Of a stretch of 5,978 nucleotides of DNA, positions 1 through 5,572 are shown piece after piece; positions within the stretch are counted from its first letter, which is position 1; each line of letters starts with the position of its first letter. The position numbers and the translations under genes were made by a program. Source of the DNA: Nitrospinae bacterium RIFCSPLOWO2_12_FULL_45_22 (GTDB lineage Bacteria > 2-12-FULL-45-22); NCBI GenBank assembly GCA_001803565.1, contig MHDQ01000241.1, positions 1-5,978 of the forward strand. Direction: 5' to 3'. Under the pieces are notes generated by a model. It ran no database searches, was not told the origin of the DNA, and saw only the letters and a program-made list of their open reading frames with translations.

Positions 1-1
1 C

Positions 2-718
2 TTTCTTTCGGCCGTTTTATTCACTGACGTAAGGGTATTGCTTTCTGCCCTCCAGGCTCAGGATACCATATTCGCCATAAAACTTACTTTAATAACTGCC
101 ACCCTGGCCACGCTCCTGGCTTTAATTCTGGCAGTACCAGCCAGTTATGCCCTTTCTAAAGTAGAATTTTATGGCAAGAGCCTGGTAGATACCTTTCTGG
201 ATATCCCTATCGTCATATCACCCATAGCCTTAGGGGCTGCCCTTCTAATCTTTTTCAATACGCCCCTAGGTAGGTTTATCGAGACATATGGGATAAGGTT
301 TGTCTTCGAGGTCCCGGGGATTGTGCTGGCCCAATTCGCTATCATCACTGCCCTAGCGATCCGGCTGATGAAGGCGACTTTTGACAGTATGGGGACGCGG
401 TATGAGATTGTAGCCCGGACCCTGGGTTGTAATAAGTGGCAGGCCTTCTTTAAAGTAACCCTCCCTCTCGCCAAGAATGGCCTGCTAGCAGCCAGTATCA
501 TGGCCTGGGCACGGGCAGTAGGCGAGTTTGGCGCTACTATAACCCTGGTAGGGGCTACTAAGATGAAGACCGAGACCCTTCCTATCGCTATCTATTTAAA
601 CCTGGCTACCGCGGATATTGAAAAGGCCATGGCTATCATTATAATCTTAATTGGTCTCTCCCTATCCACCCTTATATTTTTGCGTAAGATCACTGGCCGA
701 GGTTATCCCATTGATTAA
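2..718 (+). CDS. modB: Molybdate/tungstate ABC transporter permease (ModB/WtpB type), 5' end outside the window
   Basis: Inner-membrane channel subunit of an ABC importer for molybdate or tungstate. The frame is open to the left edge (first full codon at base 2), so the start and probably the first membrane helix are missing; the TTG at base 38 lies inside this open frame and is unlikely to be the true start. Counting residues from base 38, hydrophobic segments lie at about 14-36, 52-74, 92-110, 145-160 and 196-215. The cytoplasmic coupling (EAA) loop is at about 123-143, with the family-like pattern ARTLG, then W, F and TLP. It is followed by GEFGAT at 162-167, typical of ModB/WtpB permeases and unlike the EVG pattern I recall for TupB. 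The stop overlaps the start of the ATPase gene, which supports an operon. A substrate-binding protein (ModA/WtpA) would be expected upstream, outside the window. Sequence alone does not separate molybdate from tungstate. Confidence 0.88.
   Translation, partial: FLSAVLFTDVRVLLSALQAQDTIFAIKLTLITATLATLLALILAVPASYALSKVEFYGKSLVDTFLDIPIVISPIALGAALLIFFNTPLGRFIETYGIRFVFEVPGIVLAQFAIITALAIRLMKATFDSMGTRYEIVARTLGCNKWQAFFKVTLPLAKNGLLAASIMAWARAVGEFGATITLVGATKMKTETLPIAIYLNLATADIEKAMAIIIILIGLSLSTLIFLRKITGRGYPID
699..713 (+). promoter_or_regulatory. Ribosome binding site and TTG start of the transporter ATPase gene
   Basis: GAGG at 699-702 lies 8 bases before the TTG at 711-713. This places the ATPase start inside the last codons of the permease gene (stop at 716-718), the usual arrangement for translational coupling. 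The first residues then read LIKIKDLSLQL, a normal N-terminus for an ABC ATPase. An ATG at 651 in the same frame would add 20 residues that do not resemble the family. Confidence 0.7.
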
Positions 719-1799
719 GATTAAAGATTTATCACTCCAATTAGGTGGTTTTTCCTTGAAGCAGATCAATTTGGAGATCGAAGCAGGGGACTATTTTGTT
801 ATCCTGGGCCCTACCGGAATTGGCAAGACCATTCTACTGGAGGCAATTGCCGGTATCCATAAAATAAGAGGGGGGGAGATCTGGATAGATGGAACAAATG
901 TTACCTGGCTGCCACCAGAACACCGGAAGATTGGCTATCTTCCGCAGGACTATGCCCTTTTTCCTAATCTAAAAGTCTCTGAAAATATAGCCTTTGGTTT
1001 GCATTTACAAAAAGGGCTTACCCCAAGAACAATAAACCGGACAGTAGAAGAGCAAGCAGAAAAACTGGGCATAAAACATATCTTAACCCGTTATCCGGCT
1101 GGGCTTAGTGGAGGAGAGAAGCAGCGGGTAGCACTGGCCCGGGCCCTTATTATTAAACCCCGCCTGCTTTTACTGGATGAGCCGTTAAGTGCTCTGGATC
1201 GAGTGACCAAGACATCCTTCTGGATGGAATTAAAAAGGGTTCAGGAAGAAAATCGGGTCACTATTCTTCACGTCACCCACGACCTGGAAGAAACCTTTAC
1301 TCTAAGCAACAAGGTAGCTATTCTGATGGATGGGGGTATTGAACAGAGCGGGTCTACGAGAGAGGTATTTTATCAGCCAAAAAACCGTAAGGTAGCAGAA
1401 TTTGTCGGGGTAAAGAATATATTTCCCGCTAAAGTAATTGGTCTGGAGCCCGATAAGAACCAGCTTTCTCTGACTATGGATAACTTTATTATTCATACCC
1501 CATATTTCCCCCGTCAGATGGGAGAAGAAGTATCCTGGTGTATCCGGCCGGAAGAGATCATGCTCCTCAAACCTGACCGGCCCCTAAAGAGCATATTAAA
1601 AGAGAATAAAATTGCGGGCCTGGTAACGCAGATGCTGGGGAGAGACTCTGCTCATCTACTCCAGGTGAAACTCACAGATTCCTCCAAAGAGCTCTTTGTC
1701 CAGATCCCTAACCATGTAGCCCATAAATGGGGAATTACCAAAGGGGCTACCCTTATGTTATCTTTAAAAAAATCAGCTATCTGGCTCCTTGAGCCTTAA
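711..1799 (+). CDS. modC: Molybdate/tungstate ABC transporter ATP-binding protein (ModC/WtpC type)
   Basis: Cytoplasmic ATPase that powers the permease encoded just upstream. From the TTG start the protein has 362 residues. It carries Walker A GPTGIGKT (33-40), Q-loop with YLPQDYALFP (76-85), signature LSGGEKQR (132-139), Walker B LLLLDEP (152-158), D-loop SALD (160-163) and the switch histidine H190. The motif LPPEHRKIGYLPQDYALFP is characteristic of the molybdate/tungstate and related oxyanion ATPases. Residues from about 236 to the end form a C-terminal domain of TOBE/Mop type. In the archaeal homologue of Methanosarcina acetivorans this region binds oxyanion and shuts down transport (known for the family, only inferred here). 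The gene overlaps the permease by 8 bp. Motifs appear intact, so it should be functional. Substrate preference between molybdate, tungstate and, less likely, sulfate is undecided. Confidence 0.88.
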   Translation: MIKIKDLSLQLGGFSLKQINLEIEAGDYFVILGPTGIGKTILLEAIAGIHKIRGGEIWIDGTNVTWLPPEHRKIGYLPQDYALFPNLKVSENIAFGLHLQKGLTPRTINRTVEEQAEKLGIKHILTRYPAGLSGGEKQRVALARALIIKPRLLLLDEPLSALDRVTKTSFWMELKRVQEENRVTILHVTHDLEETFTLSNKVAILMDGGIEQSGSTREVFYQPKNRKVAEFVGVKNIFPAKVIGLEPDKNQLSLTMDNFIIHTPYFPRQMGEEVSWCIRPEEIMLLKPDRPLKSILKENKIAGLVTQMLGRDSAHLLQVKLTDSSKELFVQIPNHVAHKWGITKGATLMLSLKKSAIWLLEP

Positions 1800-1801
1800 T
1801 A

Positions 1802-1875
1802 CAGCTATCAGCCGTAAGCTTTCAGCTAAAAACAACGGAAAAGCTGAACGCTGATAGCTGAGTGCTGAACGCTTA
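1802..1875. repeat. Composite inverted-repeat element between the ATPase gene and mobB
   Basis: Most of the 94-bp gap is built from variants of a short unit resembling AGCTATC or AGCTTTC. CAGCTATCAGC (1802-1812) pairs perfectly with GCTGATAGCTG (1850-1860), and inside it TTCAGCT (1821-1827) pairs with AGCTGAA (1842-1848). A competing pairing joins TAAGCTTTCAGC (1815-1826) to GCTGAACGCTTA (1864-1875) at 11 of 12 positions. GCTGAACGCT occurs twice as a direct repeat (1843-1852 and 1864-1873). No T-run follows, so it is not a standard intrinsic terminator. It ends 6 bp before the mobB ribosome binding site and resembles dispersed intergenic repeats known from several anaerobe genomes, which could not be verified here. 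Confidence 0.8.
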
Positions 1876-1881
1876 TTTGCA

Positions 1882-1889
1882 AGAGGAGA
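1882..1889 (+). promoter_or_regulatory. Strong Shine-Dalgarno site for mobB
   Basis: AGAGGAGA at 1882-1889 ends 4 bases before the ATG at 1894 and fixes that start. It follows directly after the inverted-repeat element, so folding of the repeat in the mRNA could influence access to it. Confidence 0.75.
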
Positions 1890-1893
1890 TACT

Positions 1894-2559
1894 ATGGTGC
1901 CAATTATTTCTATTGTAGGGAAGTCTGATAGCGGTAAGACCACTTTCATAGAAAAACTTATCGCGGAGCTAAACCGTAGAGGATATAGCGTAGCTACCAT
2001 AAAACACGATACCCACGGTTTTGAGATAGATCGGGAAGGTAAGGATACCTGGCGACATGCCCAGGCTGGCGCACTGTCTGTTATTATTTCCTCAAGGGAC
2101 AAGCTGGCCTTAATAAAGAGGGTTGAACAAGAGCTTTCGTTGGATGATTTATCCCGGCTGATAGAGGGTGTAGACCTGATCCTTACCGAGGGATACAAGC
2201 GGGCAAATAAACCCAAAATAGAAGTCCTGCGCACACAATTAGACCCTGAGCCACTTTGTAGCAAGACCGATAACTTATTGGCCCTGGTAGTAGATAAGAT
2301 AGATATAGACGAAGGTATTAAAGCCGGGGTTGGAGTACCTTGTTTTTATTGGGATGATGTGGCTGGGGTAGCCGATTATATAGAAAAAAAATATTTAGGG
2401 ACTTTGGACTCTAAACCCCAGGTTGAGTTGCGGGTAGATAGTGTTGATATACCCCTTACTCCTTTTGTCCAGAGTATAATAGAGAGGACCATCCGGGGTA
2501 TGATCTCTTCCCTGAAGGGTCTTACGGGACAGGGACGGATTGAGATAAAAATTTTTTAA
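1894..2559 (+). CDS. mobB: Molybdopterin-guanine dinucleotide biosynthesis protein B (MobB), with C-terminal extension
   Basis: P-loop GTPase expected to assist conversion of molybdopterin to its guanine dinucleotide form, or its delivery to target enzymes, in partnership with MobA. The 221-residue protein has Walker A GKSDSGKT at 9-16. The MobB hallmark region IKHDTHGFEIDREGKDTWRH is at 36-55, and DLILTEGYK at 94-102 carries the Walker B-like aspartate and the TEGYK signature. The MobB core ends near residue 165. A further segment (177-221) begins VELRVDSVDIPLTPF and continues through RTIRGMISSLKG; it is absent from short MobB proteins such as that of E. coli but I recall similar tails in anaerobes. 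The ATG at 1894 is supported by a strong Shine-Dalgarno site. Location downstream of the molybdate/tungstate transporter fits the role. The last 38 bp overlap the convergent gene on the other strand. No mobA is visible in the window. Confidence 0.9.
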   Translation: MVPIISIVGKSDSGKTTFIEKLIAELNRRGYSVATIKHDTHGFEIDREGKDTWRHAQAGALSVIISSRDKLALIKRVEQELSLDDLSRLIEGVDLILTEGYKRANKPKIEVLRTQLDPEPLCSKTDNLLALVVDKIDIDEGIKAGVGVPCFYWDDVAGVADYIEKKYLGTLDSKPQVELRVDSVDIPLTPFVQSIIERTIRGMISSLKGLTGQGRIEIKIF

Positions 2560-3910
2560 TCTTACCCAATTTTTCTTCTGCCTGTCGTAGCTCCTCTAAA
2601 CTCTCTAGAGGACGATAAACGGGCCTACCTATTTCATCGGTCTTATCCTGATATAGCTGCGGGTGTTTCTTTAACAGGCCGCCTAATATCCGGGCGATCT
2701 CTCGGCGTATAGCCTTATCGGCGGGGTCATTAGCTGGCTGGACCCTCTGCAGCTCAGAGCGGGCTTTTTTTGCCTCCCTCTGTAACTGCCTTATAAGGCT
2801 GAAGCCCAACTGGAATATCTTTTGCCACCTCACCTCCTTCAATATCTCTTTTCCTTTTGATACATCATCCCCGCATATATACTCTAAACCAATATTCAGG
2901 TAATGATGGCCTAGCTCAAAGGCCCTTCTTACCTCCTCCATCCGGGAAAAATCTATTACCTCGACCAACAAGACCTTATTAAACAAGACTATTAGTTCCT
3001 GTTGGCAGAGGGGGAAAATTGGGTCAGCTTGTAGATTAGCTAGCGATTCTATAAAAAAGGAATCTTTTACTATTGGCGAGAGATAAAATCGGGAAGAGAT
3101 AATAGCTTCGGTTGTTTCAGGAACAGAAACATCTTTATAAGCATAGTCCGACAGGGCCAGGGATTTTTTGTGTACCTGGGGATTAAAAGTATCAGGGTTT
3201 ATATACTGATATATTGCCGTTGCTTCATCTAATGGTGGGAACCCGGCATCCTCTAAGCGGGCTTGCCGCCAATGCCTGGCCTCCTCTTCCAGTCCCATAT
3301 TTAGTTCCCATATGACCCCTTCCATGATAGTAAAGTAGAGATGTTGATCTACCGGGAAAATCAGGTCTAGTATCTGATAAATCAACTCTTGGGCTTCAGC
3401 CGGGCCAATAAACTCTATAAAGTATTGATTATCCAGAGTAAAATAGAATTCCCTGGGTAGTCCTCCAAAGGCGGGGTCATCCGGGTTCGACGGATCATCT
3501 GGTTTTACAACTTTGATATGCCTCTTGAAGAAGTATATAATGAGCTCTGGATCGGCCTTTTGCAGCCAGGTGAGCAGTTTCCTTGGGCTGCATTCTCTCA
3601 ATGTTTTGATCCATTCCCTGACCTTATCCAGGTCTATCTCGTCCCGCTTCCAGCAGTCCAGGTCTAGCATAAAATTTATCTGCTCAAGGGAGGCCCGGGC
3701 AATAAGCTCTATAGCCCCTTCTTTGCCGAGTTCCTGGACTGCAAAGAATAGCTCTTGTTTAGGTAGGGCCCTTACTAGCCGGATGCGGTCTTCAGCCAGT
3801 TCTACCAAATCTAGCTTATCCTTAGCTGAGACCTGACACATTAGTTCCAGTCTGGCCTGGAAAGAAAGGCTGGTTATGAGTCCCCTTGCCCGTTCTGGGT
3901 CATCCTTCAT
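2522..3910 (-). CDS. DUF6178-type protein of unknown function
   Basis: Predicted soluble, mostly helical protein of 462 residues; no signal peptide or membrane segment is apparent. I recognise it as resembling the DUF6178 family from LVRALP (45-50), FMLDLDCW (80-87), the aromatic stretch EFYFTLDNQYFIEF (154-167), EGVIWEL (197-203) and EEEARHWRQARLEDAGFPP (208-226). The last 90 or so residues form a basic and then acidic helical tail. No enzymatic motif is evident and the function is unknown. The start is uncertain: the ATG at 3910 has no clear Shine-Dalgarno site, and the frame stays open upstream to a stop at 3995-3997 without an ATG, GTG or TTG. Start at 3910 is chosen because family-like sequence begins soon after it. 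It lies 211 bp downstream of the dehydratase-like gene on the same strand and overlaps the end of mobB by 38 bp on the opposite strand. Confidence 0.75.
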   Translation of the reverse strand: MKDDPERARGLITSLSFQARLELMCQVSAKDKLDLVELAEDRIRLVRALPKQELFFAVQELGKEGAIELIARASLEQINFMLDLDCWKRDEIDLDKVREWIKTLRECSPRKLLTWLQKADPELIIYFFKRHIKVVKPDDPSNPDDPAFGGLPREFYFTLDNQYFIEFIGPAEAQELIYQILDLIFPVDQHLYFTIMEGVIWELNMGLEEEARHWRQARLEDAGFPPLDEATAIYQYINPDTFNPQVHKKSLALSDYAYKDVSVPETTEAIISSRFYLSPIVKDSFFIESLANLQADPIFPLCQQELIVLFNKVLLVEVIDFSRMEEVRRAFELGHHYLNIGLEYICGDDVSKGKEILKEVRWQKIFQLGFSLIRQLQREAKKARSELQRVQPANDPADKAIRREIARILGGLLKKHPQLYQDKTDEIGRPVYRPLESLEELRQAEEKLGKIKKFLSQSVPVP

Positions 3911-3963
3911 TAAAGCGGCAATCGCCCGTTGGTTTTCTGGTTCCGTAGGAGACCACCCCCTTA

Positions 3964-4116
3964 GTAACAGTTCACGGGATTCAGTTAACAGGGCTCAGGA
4001 AAAGACTTCAAGTTAAAAGTGAGCCGTGAGCAGTAACTGCTAATTCCTTACTCCTCACTGCTCACGAAGGGAAAAGATTGCCTGACAACTGATCCCTGAC
4101 CCCTGTGAACTGTTAC
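3964..4116. repeat. Nested inverted-repeat element between the dehydratase-like and DUF6178-type genes
   Basis: The outer arms are 3964-3999 and 4081-4116. They begin with a perfect 12-bp match (GTAACAGTTCAC at 3964-3975 against GTGAACTGTTAC at 4105-4116) and match at 27 of 36 positions overall. An inner pair, CGTGAGCAGT (4025-4034) and ACTGCTCACG (4057-4066), matches perfectly over 10 bp, and GCAGTAACTGC (4030-4040) is itself palindromic. The arms are made of degenerate 7-9 bp units such as CTGACAA, CTGATCC and CTGACCC. The element fills most of the 211-bp intergenic gap (3911-4121), in which I see no gene. It contains no transposase and no clear target-site duplication. It could be a miniature mobile element, a REP-like structure or a transcript-end stabilising fold. 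Confidence 0.82.
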
Positions 4117-4121
4117 CCCCC

Positions 4122-5405
4122 TTACTTCTTCCGTTGGGCATCAAGCATATTAAAGAACTCTGTTATCCTACCTTTCATCTGGCTAATAGAAACTACCCGC
4201 TTGTCACAATAATCACCATCCAGGATAAGGGTAGGTACACCAACTTCTTCACTCATACAATCCCGTAATAGCCGGGTAAGGAGGGCCAGTTGCTTACAGG
4301 TAAAAGAGGCAAAGATAATAGAGGCATTAACCTGGCGCTCTTTAGCTGCCTGGACGATCTTGGGCCTGATATCTTCAAATTGCGAGCTGAGCAAGGTTAC
4401 CGGATAAGCCATATTTTTCCTTGCAACATACTCTACCGGGTCTTTGGGGTCACCAATGAGTTCTAAAGTGCCAAGAGTAGCCATATCAAAACCATCTTGT
4501 ACCGTAGTAGCTCCAAATTCCTTTGCCATCCAGTCAAATAAGCTCAGCTCAAAAAAAGGAAACCCTACCCACCATGCCAGGCGGTATCTTTCTTTGGCTG
4601 CTGCCCCTTGCTTATTAGCCACCCGAGAGGCCAGCTCAGCGCAATGGGCCTCCAGGAATCTACTGGCAGCTTCTGTACCAATACCCAGGACAATAATCTC
4701 CATATCCTTGAAATATTCTGCCATCGTCGCCGGTCCCGGCTCAGCCCCTTTTAACAGACTTATCTGATGCCAGTATTGTAATGTCTGCTTAGAACGTTCC
4801 ACAATCTCTTCCAGTTTATCATAGTTCATTTTATGTTTAGTATAGCCTTCAAGAGATCTGATCAAGTCCTTTATCTGGGCCTTATGATAGCTCACTCCTT
4901 CCTCAGAAAAGCCGTAGGGGCAGTCATAAGAAAATACTGGTATATGGCCCAATTCACCCATATGGTCTAACATCATATGGTTGCCCGTGCAATAAAGGTT
5001 AGTCACAGCAATCAGGTCAGGCGAAGGTAAGCTATTGGCGAGGGTCATACCCAGACGTAACCGTTCATAGGAGCAGATTTCTGATGGTACGCCATGACCC
5101 TTAGCCAGGTCATAAAACTCTTCACAGTCCCTAATGGCAGGAGTGATAAGGTTCAAGTGCCCTTGCATATAAGGGACTAAGTCCATCGCCAGGAATATCT
5201 CTGGCGAAGAGTAGATATTATAAAGGATTAATGGTTTGCCCTCCTCTTTTGCCTGAAGGATATTTTTATAATAATCCCGCAAAAAAGTAAAATAATGAAT
5301 ATCGCTCTTGGGAGCCGCGGGATTGGCCTGGGTACCCATAATCCCCAATTCGTATAACTGGATTAGTTGCTCCACCATGTTGCTTTCCTGTACTGTATTA
5401 ACCAT
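4122..5405 (-). CDS. 2-hydroxyacyl-CoA dehydratase / benzoyl-CoA reductase D-subunit family protein
   Basis: Iron-sulfur protein of the HgdB/FldC/BcrB superfamily, whose members carry a [4Fe-4S] cluster and use ATP-driven low-potential electrons for radical dehydration of 2-hydroxyacyl-CoAs or reduction of benzoyl-CoA; the double-cubane proteins are relatives. The protein has 427 residues from the ATG at 5405. Likely cluster ligands are C111 (ICSYERLRLG), C139 (NLYCTGN) and C370 (FTCKQ), the positions where the family has conserved cysteines. Other family-like features are the IPVFSYDCPYG segment (155-165), and the C-terminal GVPTLILDGDYCDKR (389-403) with GRITEFFNML (412-421). Eight cysteines are present in total. 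The ATG at 5405 follows a strong GGAGGGAG Shine-Dalgarno site; a GTG at 5474 would add 23 unlikely residues. Classical dehydratases need a second D-type subunit and an activator ATPase, and neither is in the window, so substrate and true reaction are unknown. Confidence 0.88.
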   Translation of the reverse strand: MVNTVQESNMVEQLIQLYELGIMGTQANPAAPKSDIHYFTFLRDYYKNILQAKEEGKPLILYNIYSSPEIFLAMDLVPYMQGHLNLITPAIRDCEEFYDLAKGHGVPSEICSYERLRLGMTLANSLPSPDLIAVTNLYCTGNHMMLDHMGELGHIPVFSYDCPYGFSEEGVSYHKAQIKDLIRSLEGYTKHKMNYDKLEEIVERSKQTLQYWHQISLLKGAEPGPATMAEYFKDMEIIVLGIGTEAASRFLEAHCAELASRVANKQGAAAKERYRLAWWVGFPFFELSLFDWMAKEFGATTVQDGFDMATLGTLELIGDPKDPVEYVARKNMAYPVTLLSSQFEDIRPKIVQAAKERQVNASIIFASFTCKQLALLTRLLRDCMSEEVGVPTLILDGDYCDKRVVSISQMKGRITEFFNMLDAQRKK

Positions 5406-5407
5406 GG

Positions 5408-5418
5408 TTGCTCCCTCC
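5408..5418 (-). promoter_or_regulatory. Shine-Dalgarno site of the dehydratase-like gene
   Basis: Read on the minus strand, a GGGAGGGAG tract ends about 5 bases before the ATG at 5405-5403. It decides the start codon against the in-frame GTG at 5474, which has no comparable site in front of it. Confidence 0.75.
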
Positions 5419-5473
5419 CTCTGCTGAAAAATTTTTCTCCCCGTCTCTATCTTGACCTTGCCCCATCTAACCA

Positions 5474-5489
5474 CACGGATTTATCCGTG
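5474..5489 (-). promoter_or_regulatory. Small perfect palindrome in the leader of the dehydratase-like gene
   Basis: CACGGATTTATCCGTG: 7-bp arms (5474-5480 and 5483-5489) around TT, or 6-bp arms with a 4-base loop in RNA. It lies about 14-29 bases after the predicted transcription start and well upstream of the ribosome binding site. It could be a repressor operator placed downstream of the promoter, or a 5'-stabilising RNA hairpin. No T-run follows, so it is not a terminator. Confidence 0.55.
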
Positions 5490-5509
5490 CCTTAAATAGC
5501 TGCTTTACC

Positions 5510-5538
5510 ATATTAGGGCATAGAAACAACTATGTCAA
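5510..5538 (-). promoter_or_regulatory. Sigma-70/SigA-like promoter for the dehydratase-like gene
   Basis: On the minus strand, a perfect -35 box TTGACA (5538-5533) is followed after exactly 17 bases by TAATAT (5515-5510), a 4 of 6 match to the -10 consensus. Transcription would start near 5503, giving a leader of about 100 bases before the ATG at 5405. The position, between the rsmI stop (5573) and the gene start, fits an independent transcription unit. Confidence 0.7.
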
Positions 5539-5541
5539 TTT

Positions 5542-5557
5542 GTAATACCGGTGTTAC
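5542..5557. promoter_or_regulatory. Palindrome just upstream of the -35 box, possible regulator binding site
   Basis: GTAATACCGGTGTTAC is a 16-bp palindrome with 7 of 8 symmetric pairs matching. Its centre is about 47 bp upstream of the predicted start, where activators of RNA polymerase commonly bind. I cannot assign it to a known regulator. Confidence 0.45.
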
Positions 5558-5572
5558 CTGGGTCCTTTGTGT

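Noticed and set aside
38-40. TTG as the start of the permease gene
   Set aside because: The frame is open to the left edge and a normal permease of this family has another helix before this point, so the gene is truncated by the window.
651-710. ATG at 651 as the start of the ATPase gene
   Set aside because: It would overlap the permease by 68 bp and add 20 residues unlike any ABC ATPase; TTG at 711 has a well-spaced GAGG.
1802-1875. CRISPR array or riboswitch
   Set aside because: Repeats are short, degenerate and inverted rather than regularly spaced direct repeats, and I see no molybdenum-cofactor riboswitch-like conserved core.
1773-2264. Minus-strand open frame of 163 codons opposite mobB
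   Set aside because: Serine- and leucine-rich composition without any recognisable motif; it is the antisense shadow of mobB. The same holds for the other long opposite-strand frames at 169-501, 3513-3836 and 4444-4767.
2549-2559. A-run followed by T-run at the end of mobB as an intrinsic terminator
   Set aside because: No GC-rich hairpin precedes the T-run, and the bases are coding on both strands.
3983-4011. Promoter for the DUF6178-type gene on the minus strand (TTGAAG, 17 bp, TTAACT)
   Set aside because: Only 4 of 6 and 3 of 6 matches, and both boxes lie in or beside the repetitive element, so chance resemblance is likely.
4025-4066. Inner hairpin of the repeat as a rho-independent terminator of the dehydratase-like gene
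   Set aside because: The loop is long (22 bases) and only a short T stretch follows some bases later; it fits better as part of the symmetric repeat.
5406-5474. GTG at 5474 as the start of the dehydratase-like gene
   Set aside because: No Shine-Dalgarno site, it lies inside the small palindrome, and the ATG at 5405 has a strong site.
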